This document shows positions 12,944-22,691 of a stretch of DNA of 64,000 nt, one piece after another. The stretch spans positions 1-64,000 of the forward strand of contig NZ_AP025480.1 of NCBI RefSeq assembly GCF_024347435.1. Reading direction: 5' to 3'. The notes beneath the pieces are model-generated. The model was given only the letters and a program-made list of their open reading frames with translations, was not told where the DNA came from and did no database searches. Numbering within the stretch: position 1 is the first letter of the stretch; the number at the start of each line of letters is the position of its first letter. Both the position numbers and the translations under genes were made by a program. This stretch comes from Vibrio cyclitrophicus. GTDB taxonomy: Bacteria; Pseudomonadota; Gammaproteobacteria; Enterobacterales; Vibrionaceae.

Positions 12944-15031
12944 TTACTTTGAGCCAGTATAAACGACTAATACCTTGTCATCTTGGTATTGGCGTTCGAA
13001 CGCATAGTAGCCCTTGCTGTTACGGATGATGTGCTTACCTTGGGCTACCGCTGGGTGGCGTTGGCGGAATTGGCCAAGCGCTTGCCAGTGTTCTAGCAAC
13101 TCTGCACGTTCGCCGGTGATTTGATCCCAAGGCATGTCAGAGCGAGTACCTTGCATTGGGTCTGAGCCTGTTGGGCCGAAATCACGAGCGATTTCATCTC
13201 CGTAATAGATCTGCACCGCACCGGGAGCCAGCATCAACGCGTTTGCAGCTTTGGTCTGTTTCGCAAAGTCGCTGCCATGTTGTGTCCAGAATAGCGAGGT
13301 GTCGTGAGACGAAAGGTAACTCAGTACGTTGAATTCGCTGTCGTTGTTGATCTTCTCTGCGTAACGAAGGTAATCAGCATCAAGATCGGATAGGCACTTG
13401 AGCGCCTTTGGTGCGATATCACTCTGGAATTCAAAGTTGATGATCGAATCAAAGCCGTTAGCAAAATAGTCTGATTTGACTACGCTGTGTGCCCATACTT
13501 CGCCTGTCATCCAAAAAGGTAGGTCATCCAGGGCTTTGTCTGGGTTGCTTTGCTTCCATTCTGCAAGCGCTTGGTTAGTGCTCTCTTTAAGCTCTGCCCA
13601 CGCGTCTAACTCAACGTGCTTGGCGGTATCGACTCTAAAACCATCAACGCCATATTCACGTACCCAGTCAGACAACCAAGTGATTAGATGTTCACGAGGG
13701 GTTTGGAGTTCATCCGTGGCGCTGGTGGACTTGTTGCGATAGAAGTTAGGTAGCCCAGTGGTCTCTGTCGATTCTGTTTTGAAATCGGGTAAATGCGCCA
13801 AAGACATGGTGAGGTTATTGTAACCTGGAGAGTCATAGGCTCCGATATCACTGCGCAGCCAAGCTTTGCCCCACCACTTTTCCCATGCTTCTTTATCGCT
13901 GTATGAGATGTAGTTGTTGAAGTAGTGCCAGTTCTGACCTTTAGCGGGTTGCCAATCTGTCCAGTTTTCACCAAGCGTTTGTTTAGCTTGTTCATCGGTC
14001 AGGTTGAGTTTACCAAAATCAAACTCTTGCATGTCGGCAAGCGTGGCGTAGCCAGTGTGGTTCATCACCACGTCCCAAACAACACGAATGCCTTTGCTGT
14101 GCGCGGTATCGATGAAGGTTTTCAGCTCGTCTTCGGTACCCATGTTGTCATCAAGCTTGGTCCAGTCTTGATGGTAATAGCCGTGATAGCCATAGTGTTT
14201 GAAGTCACCGCGATCACCACCGCCAACCCAGCCGTGGATTTGCTCTAGTGGAGAGGTAATCCAGATAGCATTGGCCCCGAGCGATTCAATGTAGTCGAGC
14301 TTTTCGGTTAAGCCTGCTAGGTCACCACCGTGGAAGGTGCCGATTTCGTCTTGTCCATCTTGGCTGCGACCATAGCTGTTGTCGTTGTCAGGGTTGCCAT
14401 TGTGGAAACGGTCAGTCATTACGAAGTAAACGGTGGCGTTATCCCAACTAAAATCGGCTTTGGTTTCTGGTTCTACTTTCTCTAGTAGCAGAATACCTTG
14501 GCTGTTTTCTGCAGGCTGCATGGTGACGCTGCCATTAGTTACTGTGATTTGTTTGCCTGAAAGGGCGTCTCTTACCAAGGTACCATCATCAAAGGTTTGA
14601 GCAACGTTGATGGTGGTTGGCTGGTCACTAGGTATTGGGCAGGCAAAGCTTTGAACTTGTTGCTGCTTTGGCTTTATCTGAACCGTGAGTTCATTGGTCT
14701 GTGGGTTGAGCGTAAATTGATAGGTGTTAGCGCGAAAGACTTTAATAGCGATTTCGGACTTTTCGGCGCAGTCGTCTAGGCGAAGGGGTTTATTGAATTT
14801 GATGCGACTCTCTTCAGCCAGAGCAAAGCTAGTACCACAGGTACTTTGAGCGTCGCTGATAGAGAAGGTATAACTACCTTTAGCGAGTTCCTGTTCTGCA
14901 ATCACGGTGCCTTTACCGGATGATTCGAATACGACAGTGTCGTTATCAATTGTCAGCAGTAGATTGTTGTCATTGGTTTGGCTGCATGCGCTGAGTGCGA
15001 GTATTGAAAGCGCGAGTACTGTCTTTTTCAT
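12944..15031 (-). CDS. Lipoprotein alpha-amylase (GH13, MalS-like)
   Basis: This is an endo-acting starch/maltodextrin hydrolase, probably anchored in the outer membrane facing the periplasm or exterior. The start is set at ATG 15031 (695 residues), because aaggga lies just upstream and the chain then opens with a signal ending in the lipobox LSAC (Cys16). The longer 709-residue frame would bury this signal. The GH13 regions are present: DVVMNH (I), GFRVDTAKH with the nucleophile Asp (II), GEVW with the acid Glu (III) and LSSHD (IV). Residues before about 200 look like beta-rich add-on domains. It resembles periplasmic MalS of E. coli, but the lipobox is different. Confidence 0.88.
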   Translation of the reverse strand: MKKTVLALSILALSACSQTNDNNLLLTIDNDTVVFESSGKGTVIAEQELAKGSYTFSISDAQSTCGTSFALAEESRIKFNKPLRLDDCAEKSEIAIKVFRANTYQFTLNPQTNELTVQIKPKQQQVQSFACPIPSDQPTTINVAQTFDDGTLVRDALSGKQITVTNGSVTMQPAENSQGILLLEKVEPETKADFSWDNATVYFVMTDRFHNGNPDNDNSYGRSQDGQDEIGTFHGGDLAGLTEKLDYIESLGANAIWITSPLEQIHGWVGGGDRGDFKHYGYHGYYHQDWTKLDDNMGTEDELKTFIDTAHSKGIRVVWDVVMNHTGYATLADMQEFDFGKLNLTDEQAKQTLGENWTDWQPAKGQNWHYFNNYISYSDKEAWEKWWGKAWLRSDIGAYDSPGYNNLTMSLAHLPDFKTESTETTGLPNFYRNKSTSATDELQTPREHLITWLSDWVREYGVDGFRVDTAKHVELDAWAELKESTNQALAEWKQSNPDKALDDLPFWMTGEVWAHSVVKSDYFANGFDSIINFEFQSDIAPKALKCLSDLDADYLRYAEKINNDSEFNVLSYLSSHDTSLFWTQHGSDFAKQTKAANALMLAPGAVQIYYGDEIARDFGPTGSDPMQGTRSDMPWDQITGERAELLEHWQALGQFRQRHPAVAQGKHIIRNSKGYYAFERQYQDDKVLVVYTGSK

Positions 15032-15151
15032 TGTTCCCTTCCCCTGAATAAACAGGTTATTTATAGCAAACAATACCCTCTACAGTCTGAGTGCTGTTTC
15101 ATTCAGTTAATCAATAACACCTCTACAAACAAATGCTTGGTTCACAAAAAC

Positions 15152-15177
15152 AAAAAGGGAAGCTTTCGCTTCCCTTT
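15152..15177 (-). terminator. Intrinsic terminator of glyQS
   Basis: The stem AAAGGGAAGC/GCTTCCCTTT (15154-15163, 15168-15177) has a TTTC loop. On the minus strand it is followed by TTTTTGTTTTTG, which gives a strong U tract about 60 bp past the glyS stop. Confidence 0.88.
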
Positions 15178-15233
15178 GGGTATTTACTGTTAGTTACTCA
15201 GAGTATGACTAAGAGCAACTGTCTCACTCGTGC

Positions 15234-17300
15234 TTATTTTTGCAGTAAAGAGATGTCAGCAATCTGTAGGAACAGGTTACGTAGGTTGTTCAGTAGCGTT
15301 AGACGGTTCTTCTTAAGCGCTTCATCATCAGCCATAACCATTACGTTATCGAAGAATGCATCAACGGGTTCACGTAAGTCAGCAAGTTTGCTTAGGGCTT
15401 CTTGGTAGTTGCCTGTCGCGAATGCTGGTTCTAGTGCTTCTGTCATTACTTCAACGTTTTCAGCCAGTGCTTTCTCTGCGTCTTCTTGAAGAAGTGCTAG
15501 ATCGATTTCTGCTGGTAGCTCGCCATCGAATTTCGCAAGGATATTACCTACACGCTTGTTCGCTGCTGCTAGTGCTTCTGCTGCTTCCAGTTCACGGAAG
15601 TGAGAAACCGCTTTAACACGTTGGTCAAAATCAGCAGGTTTAGTTGGACGACGTGCTAGTACCGCTTGGATGATATCAACGCTGAAACCAGCATCTTGGT
15701 ACCATGCGCGGAAACGACCTAGCATGAAGTCGATAACGTCAGCTTCAACGTTGTCGTTAGTTAGCTTGTCGCCTAGTAGCTCTTTCGCTTTACCGATTAG
15801 ATCGGTTAGGTCTAGGTTGTAGCCGTTTTCAACGATGATACGTAGCACACCTAGTGATGCACGACGTAGAGCGAATGGGTCAGAACCTTTTGGTGCTTGG
15901 CCAATACCGAAGATACCTACGATAGTGTCTAGCTTGTCTGCCATTGCGACTGCAGAAGAAATACCAGTGCTTGGTAGTGTGTCACCCGCGAAACGAGGCA
16001 TGTACTGCTCGTAAAGTGCCAGTGCTACTTGCTCGTCTTCACCATCGTGAGTCGCGTAGTGCATCCCCATCACACCTTGAGTATCCGTAAATTCGAATAC
16101 CATTGATGTCATTAGGTCACACTTAGCCAGTAGGCCAGCACGCTTAGACTTTTCAACGTCAGCATCGATTTTCTCAGCAATGTAGCCAGCAAGTTCTGTG
16201 ATGCGGTCGGTTTTGTCTTTGATAGTGCCCAGTTGCTTCTGGAAGATAGCTTGCTCTAGTTCAGCAAGACGGTCGATAAGCGGACGCTTACGGTCTGTGT
16301 TGAAGAAGAACTCAGCATCAGCTAGACGTGGACGTACAACCTTCTCGTTACCTTCGATTACGTGACGAGGCTCTTTAGACTCGATGTTCGAAACGAAGAT
16401 GAAGTTTGGCAGAAGGTTCTTATCAGCGTCATACACTGGGAAGTACTTCTGGTCGCCTTTCATGGTGTAAACCAAAGCTTCAGAAGGGACTTTTAGGAAT
16501 TCTTCTTCAAACTTCGCTGTAAGTACTACTGGCCATTCAACCAGAGACGTTACTTCTTCAACAAGGTCATCTTCTAGGTCAGCTTTACCGCCAACCGCTG
16601 CTGCCGCTTTTTGCGAATCAGCAAGGATGATCGCTTTACGTGCTTCGTAATCTGCCATTACTTTACCGCGCTCTTCTAGGATCGCAGGGTATTGGTCAGC
16701 AGAATCGATTGTAAACTCTTGTTCGCCCATGAAACGGTGGCCACGGATAGTACGAGCAGATGCTACACCTAGGATTTCGCCTTCAACAAGCTCATCACCT
16801 AGTAGTACTGTCAGTGTTTTTACTGGACGGATAAATTGAATGTCTGAGTTACCCCAGCGCATCGCTTTAGGGATTGGTAGGCCAGCCAGTGCTTTCGCAG
16901 CGATATCCATCACCAATTCTTGAACAGGTTTGCCAGCTACTTCTTGTTTGAAAAGAAGCCACTCGCCTTTGTCTGTTTTCAGACGGTCAGCTTGCTCAAC
17001 AGTGATACCGTTACCACGAGCCCAACCTTGTGCTGCTTTAGTCGCGTTGCCTTCAGCATCGAATGCTACAGAAACAGCAGGACCACGCTTTTCAACGACT
17101 TTGTCAGCTTGGCCTTCAGCCAGTGCGGTTACTTTAAGAGCTAGACGACGAGGTGCTGCGTACCACTTGATGCCTTCGTGAGAAAGCTCAGCCGTTTTAA
17201 GACCCGCTTCAAAGTTAGAAGCAAAGGCTTCTGCTAGAGAACGAAGTGCCGTTGGTGGAAGCTCTTCCGTACCCAGTTCAATTAGAAAATTCTTCGCCAT
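15234..17300 (-). CDS. glyS: Glycyl-tRNA synthetase beta subunit
   Basis: The 688-residue beta subunit pairs with GlyQ in the alpha2beta2 bacterial enzyme that charges tRNA-Gly. It has the typical N-terminus [12 protein letters not shown], the HD-domain-like central part and a C-terminal anticodon-binding region (DALR type) with [19 protein letters not shown]. It starts two bases after the glyQ stop, with aagg as ribosome site, so the two are translationally coupled. Length and sequence show no sign of damage. Confidence 0.97.
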   Translation of the reverse strand: MAKNFLIELGTEELPPTALRSLAEAFASNFEAGLKTAELSHEGIKWYAAPRRLALKVTALAEGQADKVVEKRGPAVSVAFDAEGNATKAAQGWARGNGITVEQADRLKTDKGEWLLFKQEVAGKPVQELVMDIAAKALAGLPIPKAMRWGNSDIQFIRPVKTLTVLLGDELVEGEILGVASARTIRGHRFMGEQEFTIDSADQYPAILEERGKVMADYEARKAIILADSQKAAAAVGGKADLEDDLVEEVTSLVEWPVVLTAKFEEEFLKVPSEALVYTMKGDQKYFPVYDADKNLLPNFIFVSNIESKEPRHVIEGNEKVVRPRLADAEFFFNTDRKRPLIDRLAELEQAIFQKQLGTIKDKTDRITELAGYIAEKIDADVEKSKRAGLLAKCDLMTSMVFEFTDTQGVMGMHYATHDGEDEQVALALYEQYMPRFAGDTLPSTGISSAVAMADKLDTIVGIFGIGQAPKGSDPFALRRASLGVLRIIVENGYNLDLTDLIGKAKELLGDKLTNDNVEADVIDFMLGRFRAWYQDAGFSVDIIQAVLARRPTKPADFDQRVKAVSHFRELEAAEALAAANKRVGNILAKFDGELPAEIDLALLQEDAEKALAENVEVMTEALEPAFATGNYQEALSKLADLREPVDAFFDNVMVMADDEALKKNRLTLLNNLRNLFLQIADISLLQK

Positions 17301-17302
17301 GA

Positions 17303-18232
17303 TTATTTACCTTCCTTTTCTTCTACAGATCGGCACATTGGGAAGCCAAGTGCTTCACGTGACGCGTAGTACGCTTCTGCAACAGCTTTAGTCAGGTTGC
17401 GGATACGAAGGATGTAACGTTGACGCTCTGTTACAGAGATAGCTTTGCGCGCATCAAGGATGTTGAATGCGTGACCTGCTTTTAGAATGCGCTCGTAAGC
17501 TGGAAGCGGCAGTGGCTTCTCAAGCTCAAGTAGCTCTTTACACTCTTTTTCGCACTGGTCGAAGAAAGTGAATAGGAAATCTACGTCTGCGTGCTCGAAG
17601 TTGTATGTTGATTGCTCAACTTCGTTTTGGTGGAAGATGTCACCGTAAGTCACATTAGAACCGTCTGGTGCTACGTTCCATACAAGGTCGTAAACAGAAT
17701 CTACTTCCTGGATGTACATTGCTAGACGCTCGATACCGTAAGTGATCTCGCCAGTTACAGGCTTACACTCAAGGCCGCCAACCTGTTGGAAGTAAGTAAA
17801 CTGAGTTACTTCCATGCCGTTTAGCCATACTTCCCAACCAAGGCCCCATGCGCCTAGTGTTGGGTTTTCCCAGTTATCTTCAACGAAGCGAATGTCGTGA
17901 ACAAGTGGGTCGACACCAAGAACTTCAAGCGAGCCTAAGTACAACTCCTGGATGTTATCTGGAGAAGGTTTTAGAGCTACTTGGAATTGATAGTAGTGCT
18001 GCAGGCGGTTCGGGTTTTCACCGTAACGACCATCGGTCGGACGACGAGAAGGTTGAACGTACGCCGTAGACATTGGCTCTGGGCCAAGTGCACGTAGACA
18101 TGTCATTGGGTGAGAGGTGCCAGCACCTACTTCCATATCTAGTGGTTGAACAATGGTACAACCGTTTTGTGCCCAGTAATCCTGCAGCGCGAGGATCATT
18201 CCCTGGAAGGTTTTGATATCGTATTTTTGCAT
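17303..18232 (-). CDS. glyQ: Glycyl-tRNA synthetase alpha subunit
   Basis: This is the 309-residue class II catalytic subunit, with [17 protein letters not shown] at the N-terminus, the [19 protein letters not shown]-site motif and the [17 protein letters not shown] dimer motif. It is the first gene of the glyQS operon. The 200 bp upstream to the riboswitch at 18439 contain no ORF, only the divergent promoters, including an inverted repeat at 18384-18418. Confidence 0.97.
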   Translation of the reverse strand: MQKYDIKTFQGMILALQDYWAQNGCTIVQPLDMEVGAGTSHPMTCLRALGPEPMSTAYVQPSRRPTDGRYGENPNRLQHYYQFQVALKPSPDNIQELYLGSLEVLGVDPLVHDIRFVEDNWENPTLGAWGLGWEVWLNGMEVTQFTYFQQVGGLECKPVTGEITYGIERLAMYIQEVDSVYDLVWNVAPDGSNVTYGDIFHQNEVEQSTYNFEHADVDFLFTFFDQCEKECKELLELEKPLPLPAYERILKAGHAFNILDARKAISVTERQRYILRIRNLTKAVAEAYYASREALGFPMCRSVEEKEGK

Positions 18233-18438
18233 AGTCAGGTTCGCGCGATTCTTTTAAATGAATGATAAAAATAACCTCTGAGTATACCGAGATATTGGTA
18301 AAGCGAGTAGGGGTAATCTTGTTTAATTAGTGGTCTAAAATGTCGTTTAGTGGATTTTTTTGCCTTTAATGTTTGTTTTTCGGCACAAGTGGATATTTTG
18401 ATAAGTTTGACACTTGTGTTTGAAAGCGTGGGTGATTA

Positions 18439-18608
18439 AAATCTCGCGGTCTTTGGGGAGTAGCTTACTTATTCATATCCTATTGAATGAGTTCGTCCGT
18501 CAACATAATTGATGCAAAATCATCATGGCGTTCGAGGCAACCACCACCTTGGTGGCGCTTAGCAAGACCTTAGACAAGCATCGTGAACCGGGATGGGGCG
18601 CGAGGTTT
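18439..18608 (+). promoter_or_regulatory. yybP-ykoY Mn2+ riboswitch
   Basis: The hallmark blocks occur in order: CTTTGGGGAGTAGC (18451-18464), GTCAACATA, a GC-rich stem CCACC/GGTGG, GCAAGACC and GAACCGGG. P1 closes as AAATCTCGC (18439-18447) with GCGAGGTTT (18600-18608). An alternative stem GGGATGGGG (18590-18598) with CTCCATCCC (18631-18639) forms the likely expression platform before the mneA start. This class senses Mn2+ and turns on Mn efflux genes. Confidence 0.92.
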
Positions 18609-18652
18609 GTCTTTGGTTAAATATAATAATCTCCATCCCAAATGAGCATGTC

Positions 18653-19207
18653 GTGAGCGTTTTAGCTATTTCAATTACAACTGTCGCCTTAGCCGAGATC
18701 GGTGATAAGACCCAGTTGCTATCCCTTTTATTAGCCAGTCGATATCGAAAACCGATACCTATCATTGCGGCTATCTTCTTTGCCACCATTGCCAATCATG
18801 CCCTTGCTGCATGGCTCGGGGTTGTAGTCGCCGATTATCTTTCACCTGAAGTTTTAAAGTGGGTGCTGGTGGTCAGTTTCATCGCTATGGCGGGCTGGAT
18901 TCTGATTCCCGATAAGTTGGATGACGATGAGCAGATCTCAAACCGAGGCCCGTTTGTCGCCAGTTTCATCGCGTTCTTCATTGCTGAGATTGGTGATAAA
19001 ACCCAGATAGCGACCTCCATTCTAGGGGCTCAATACTCTGATGTATTAATGTGGGTGATTCTAGGTACTACGATCGGTATGTTATTGGCGAATGTGCCAG
19101 TGGTTATCATCGGTAAGTTGTCGGCAGATAAGATGCCGCTTGACCTGATTCGTAAGATCACGGCCTTATTATTCGTGGGTTTAGCTATCGCTGCGGCTTT
19201 CTATTAA
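18653..19207 (+). CDS. mneA: Manganese exporter MneA (TMEM165/GDT1, UPF0016)
   Basis: This is an inner-membrane Mn2+ exporter of the GDT1 family. The start is GTG 18653 (184 residues), because the longer frame's ATG at 18593 lies inside the riboswitch aptamer. Two copies of the family motif E-x-G-D-K-T are present, AEIGDKTQLLSLLLASRY (residues 14-31) and AEIGDKTQIATSILGAQY, each starting a three-helix repeat, for six hydrophobic segments. A four-codon mini-ORF (18642-18656) overlaps the start, and no strong ribosome site is visible. The upstream Mn2+ riboswitch agrees with the function known for Vibrio cholerae MneA. Confidence 0.9.
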   Translation: MSVLAISITTVALAEIGDKTQLLSLLLASRYRKPIPIIAAIFFATIANHALAAWLGVVVADYLSPEVLKWVLVVSFIAMAGWILIPDKLDDDEQISNRGPFVASFIAFFIAEIGDKTQIATSILGAQYSDVLMWVILGTTIGMLLANVPVVIIGKLSADKMPLDLIRKITALLFVGLAIAAAFY

Positions 19208-19364
19208 CAGGTAGTATTGAGTCTTATTATACTCAATCAGTAGAGTAATGTGTTGTAGGTCATACTCTTACAGTATTGTGGGGTTTATCGAGCGAATGGA
19301 CATATAACTGTCATACTTGTCATGATATTTTAATATTGTGAGTTAAGAACACGAGGGCATGATT

Positions 19365-19613
19365 ATGTTGACGCGTTATATGGGTATTACTCCACAAAGC
19401 CAAAGTTATCTATTTACTTTTGGTCTTGCTCTTACATTATTAGGCATGGTGTTGACGGACATGTGGCTACCAATGGTCGCGGGTGCCATCATCATGACTG
19501 CGCTTGCGGTAGAGGCTTGGATTCGGGTTGCGCATATTATTCCGATGCGCAAAGATATCCGAGAAATTCAGCATCAGCTCGAGCATCTGCAAAACAAGTC
19601 TAGAAACGAATAA
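19365..19613 (+). CDS. Small two-helix membrane protein, unknown function
   Basis: This is an 82-residue protein that I do not recognise. The start is the second ATG (19365), because gaggg sits about 7 nt before it and only one base before the first ATG at 19359. Two hydrophobic stretches (about residues 14-33 and 36-56) are followed by a basic, Glu/Gln-rich tail (IREIQHQLEHLQNK) that could form a short coiled coil in the cytoplasm. It stands alone between mneA and tusA and ends at a bidirectional terminator. Confidence 0.7.
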   Translation: MLTRYMGITPQSQSYLFTFGLALTLLGMVLTDMWLPMVAGAIIMTALAVEAWIRVAHIIPMRKDIREIQHQLEHLQNKSRNE

Positions 19614-19617
19614 ACAA

Positions 19618-19676
19618 AAAGCCGCTCGTACTCTGAGTTCTGTTTAAGAACATAAGGTACGAGCGGCTTTTTTGAT
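19618..19676. terminator. Bidirectional intrinsic terminator
   Basis: The 14-bp arms AAAGCCGCTCGTAC/GTACGAGCGGCTTT (19618-19631, 19657-19670) flank a 25-nt loop, with As to the left and Ts to the right. It serves the small membrane-protein gene and the convergent tusA. Confidence 0.85.
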
Positions 19677-19696
19677 ACTTGATACTCGGTGGGGCG

Positions 19697-19948
19697 TTAC
19701 GCCTCCAATCCCTTTCTGATCAAATACTGGTAAGGCAAAGTTTCTGTCGCTTGGCCTACCAACTGATGATCCATGAATCGACAAAAGCTCGGAATATCTC
19801 GAGTTGTCGAAGGATCGTCAGCTTTTACCAGTAATACATCGCCATCCTGCATGTTTCTAATTGTCTTCCTGACCATCATTACTGGCTCCGGGCAACGCAG
19901 GCCTTCAGCTTCTAAAGTATGGGTTGCCAGTTCAGGTTTGAATGTCAT
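19697..19948 (-). CDS. tusA: Sulfurtransferase TusA
   Basis: TusA is the 83-residue cytoplasmic sulfur carrier that takes persulfide from IscS and passes it to TusD for 2-thiouridine formation in tRNA wobble bases. The catalytic Cys lies in the signature [12 protein letters not shown] (about residues 17-28), followed by the [16 protein letters not shown] block. The length is typical of E. coli TusA. It is a monocistronic gene facing a bidirectional terminator. Confidence 0.94.
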   Translation of the reverse strand: MTFKPELATHTLEAEGLRCPEPVMMVRKTIRNMQDGDVLLVKADDPSTTRDIPSFCRFMDHQLVGQATETLPYQYLIRKGLEA

Positions 19949-20097
19949 GGTTTGTATCTCTATATCTATCTAACGAGTGAATAATACGTCTGCAGAAAAA
20001 ATATGCAATAAGTGCTTGGCAAACGGAATTATTTCCTATAACTTAATTAACAATTTGATAACAACTTGAAACAAAGGCAACTAGCTAAGGAGTGGCG

Positions 20098-20283
20098 ATG
20101 TTGACAGGATTAGATAGATTAACAATTTATTCGGTTCTCTGTTTTATTTCTTTTTGTGCGTTAGTACTACGCTCACCGACAGAGACTTCACTGATGCCTA
20201 TCTTTGGCATAGTAGCAACGATTATTGGTATTTGGGTCGAGATGCGCCGTTGGCAAAGCATAGCCGAAGAGCAAGAGCACTAA
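20098..20283 (+). CDS. Small membrane protein, unknown function
   Basis: This is a 61-residue hypothetical protein. ATG 20098 is chosen over GTG 20092, because aaggag (20087-20092) then sits 5 nt upstream. Two hydrophobic segments (about 8-24 and 30-46) are linked by a short polar turn, and a charged tail follows (EMRRWQSIAEEQEH). No family is recognised. A terminator lies 70 bp downstream, so it looks monocistronic. Confidence 0.65.
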   Translation: MLTGLDRLTIYSVLCFISFCALVLRSPTETSLMPIFGIVATIIGIWVEMRRWQSIAEEQEH

Positions 20284-20350
20284 CCTTAATACAACAAGTA
20301 AATTCCGATACGACAACATTCCGACACTATCCCCAATTTTCTTGGGCTTC

Positions 20351-20376
20351 CCCGCGTAATTGCGGGATTTTTTTTA
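20351..20376 (+). terminator. Intrinsic terminator after small ORF
   Basis: The stem CCCGC/GCGGG with a 6-nt loop is followed by an eight-T tract. It ends the 20098-20283 transcript before the LysR gene. Confidence 0.8.
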
Positions 20377-20438
20377 TCTAAAGCATGCTATAAACAACGT
20401 AGTGATCAATGGTGATAGTATACAGCTAGGTAAGTGGC

Positions 20439-21380
20439 GTGGAATTAGAAGACATCTATCGTAGAGACCTGAACTTATTGGTCGCCTTAAAGGTATTGAT
20501 TGAAGAAGGCAGTGTTAGCCAGGCTGCGCTTCGTCTCAATTTAAGTCAATCTGCAACCAGTCGTGTATTAGGGCGTCTTAGAGAGCTACTTAATGATCCT
20601 CTATTTACGCGCCAAGGTCAGCATCTTATTCCTACCAAGAAAGCACTTGAGATCAGCCAGCGTATTGATCAACCGTTAGAATCTTTCCGTCAACTGCTTA
20701 GCCCGAGTGATTTTGACCCTTACTATTGTAGTGAGCGTTTTTTAATTGCGACCACTGACTACGCGATGCAAACCATCTTGCCTTATGCATTGCCTAAGAT
20801 TTATGAACAAGCGCCGAATATCTCGTTGGAATTTGCGCCGTTGCAGCATGAGCATTTGTTTAAGCAACTCAGTACTGAGCGCGTTGATATGGCGATTTGT
20901 CGTCCGAGTGGCAGCATCGCACCACTTCATAAAGACGTATTAGGGCCGGTTGGTGTGTCTTGCTTGTTATCCCAAAATCACCCATTGGCCGATCAACCAT
21001 TAAGCCTTGAAGATTATGTCTCACTTCCGCACGCGATGATCGCGATCAGTGATGGCGTTAAAGCTTTACTCGATAACGCTTTAGCTAATCAAAACCCACG
21101 TAAAATGGTGTTGCGTGCTTATCACCTTGAGGCTGCATTGGCGATTGTCGATAGAATGCCGTTGGTGATCACTGTGCCTGCTGATTTAGCTTACTTGGTG
21201 GCTGAGCGTTATGACTTAGTCGTTAAACCGCTGCCATTCGAGTTTATGCCGTTTGATTACTCATTGATCTGGCACTCGCGCTGCGATTCTTCCGCCTCGC
21301 AACAATGGTTAAGAAGAGTGGTTAAAGAGGAGTGTGGCGAATTGATTCAAAAGCGTATTGCGGATGTTGGCTTAGGTTAA
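20439..21380 (+). CDS. LysR-family transcriptional regulator
   Basis: This 313-residue regulator has an N-terminal winged helix (about residues 9-68, GSVSQAALRLNLSQSATSRVLGRLRELLNDPLF with the family recognition helix, shown here only as its position and key residues S36-R49) and a C-terminal periplasmic-binding-like effector domain. The frame begins GTG at 20439 with a weak ribosome site. It resembles the NodD/LeuO/YidZ-like subgroup. It converges with acuI, so it may control that gene or act elsewhere. The effector is unknown. Confidence 0.85.
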   Translation: MELEDIYRRDLNLLVALKVLIEEGSVSQAALRLNLSQSATSRVLGRLRELLNDPLFTRQGQHLIPTKKALEISQRIDQPLESFRQLLSPSDFDPYYCSERFLIATTDYAMQTILPYALPKIYEQAPNISLEFAPLQHEHLFKQLSTERVDMAICRPSGSIAPLHKDVLGPVGVSCLLSQNHPLADQPLSLEDYVSLPHAMIAISDGVKALLDNALANQNPRKMVLRAYHLEAALAIVDRMPLVITVPADLAYLVAERYDLVVKPLPFEFMPFDYSLIWHSRCDSSASQQWLRRVVKEECGELIQKRIADVGLG

Positions 21381-21425
21381 CTGGGACTTAGCTTTGGTTT
21401 ACTCGATCCTAATGACAAAAACACA

Positions 21426-21451
21426 AAAGGGCTGATTACTATCAGTCCTTT
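21426..21451. terminator. Bidirectional intrinsic terminator
   Basis: The 11-bp stem AAAGGGCTGAT/ATCAGTCCTTT has a TACT loop. It sits between the convergent LysR gene and acuI. Confidence 0.8.
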
Positions 21452-21484
21452 GTTATTTTGGGTTATCCAAGCCTAAAGCTGTTG

Positions 21485-21529
21485 CTTAAGGTTTGATAAC
21501 TTAAGGTTTGATAACTTAAGGTTTGAGAA
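21485..21529. repeat. Three tandem 15-bp repeats
   Basis: CTTAAGGTTTGATAA occurs at 21485-21499 and 21500-21514, and with one mismatch (GAGAA ending) at 21515-21529. It abuts the acuI stop codon. It is likely a slippage product with no evident function. Confidence 0.85.
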
Positions 21530-21530
21530 T

Positions 21531-22511
21531 CTATAGCTTAATGACTACGCGACCAGTGATTTGACCGTTAGTGATGTCTTCTGCAGCTTGAATTGCGCCA
21601 TCTAAAGACACTTCTTTAGTTGCTTGCGCGTAGAAAGACTCAGGTAGCAATTCCGCTAGTTGTTCCCACGCTTTAATACGTTTTTCACGAGGGCACATTA
21701 CCGAGTCCACACCCTGTAGGCGAACGTTACGCAGAATGAATGGCATTACCGTGGTTGGTAAGTCAAAACCGCCTGCTAGACCACACATTGCAACCGCACC
21801 GTTGTAATCAATTTGCGCCAATACTTTTGCAAGTACTTTGCTACCTACCGTATCGATAGCACCAGCCCACAGTTGTTTCTCAAGTGGCTTCGCCGGTTCT
21901 TCTAGTTCAGCTCGCTCTACAATGCGTGTTGCGCCTAGTGATTTTAATAGTTCGCCATTTGCAGAAGCACGACCAGTTACAGCTGCGACTTTGTAGCCCA
22001 GTTGGTTTAGTAGAGTGATAGACACACTGCCTACGCCGCCACTTGCACCTGTTACTAGGATTTCACCGTCTTCTGGTTTGATGCCTGCATCTACGATAGC
22101 TTGCACACAAAGCATTGCTGTAAAGCCTGCTGTACCAATAGCCATTACTTTTTTAGCGTCTAGACCTGATGGCATTGGCACTAACCAATCACCGTTTAGG
22201 CTTGCTTTCTCCGCCATGCCGCCCCAGTGGCCTTCACCAACCCCCCAACCCGTTAGAACAACTTCGTCGCCCGCTTTGTAGCGTGGGTCATCAGATTGTG
22301 AAACCACACCAGAAAGGTCGATACCAGGAACCATAGGAAAGTTACGAACGATGCGTCCTTTACCTGTAATCGCCAAACCATCTTTGTAGTTCAAAGAAGA
22401 GTAGCTAACATCAATCTTCACGTTACCTTCTGGTAATTGAGACTCTTCAATTTGAGAAACTGACGCGATAGTTTTTTTGTCTTCTTGGTTTAGTACAAGT
22501 GCTTTAAACAT
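21531..22511 (-). CDS. acuI: Acrylyl-CoA reductase (AcuI/YhdH family)
   Basis: This 326-residue zinc-free MDR oxidoreductase reduces acryloyl-CoA to propionyl-CoA with NADPH, which detoxifies acrylate and joins DMSP or propionate metabolism. The sequence has the GroES-like half (SSLNYKDGLAITGKGRIV, PGIDLSGVV) and a Rossmann half with VTGASGGVGSVS and the AcuI-typical GLAGGFDLPTTVMPFILR. The ribosome site ggag precedes the ATG. The three short tandem repeats lie at its 3' end. It is oriented toward the LysR gene and is followed by a shared terminator. Confidence 0.9.
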   Translation of the reverse strand: MFKALVLNQEDKKTIASVSQIEESQLPEGNVKIDVSYSSLNYKDGLAITGKGRIVRNFPMVPGIDLSGVVSQSDDPRYKAGDEVVLTGWGVGEGHWGGMAEKASLNGDWLVPMPSGLDAKKVMAIGTAGFTAMLCVQAIVDAGIKPEDGEILVTGASGGVGSVSITLLNQLGYKVAAVTGRASANGELLKSLGATRIVERAELEEPAKPLEKQLWAGAIDTVGSKVLAKVLAQIDYNGAVAMCGLAGGFDLPTTVMPFILRNVRLQGVDSVMCPREKRIKAWEQLAELLPESFYAQATKEVSLDGAIQAAEDITNGQITGRVVIKL

Positions 22512-22691
22512 GATCTGCTCCGTGGAGGAATATTAGGAAACTGAAGTAACTTTAGTTGAATCATTCAAGAAAAAATAATGAAACATCAACATTGAATATA
22601 TGCGTTTTGTGCATAGACGTCAGTGTTGGTTTTTCTCTCTTAGAGTTTGCTGAACGAAATCGATGCATTGTTGGATGCCAAGTAATAAAAA

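Noticed and set aside
18593..18652. Longer mneA frame starting at 18593
   Set aside because: The ATG is part of the riboswitch P1/expression platform; family homologues begin near MSVLAISITT.
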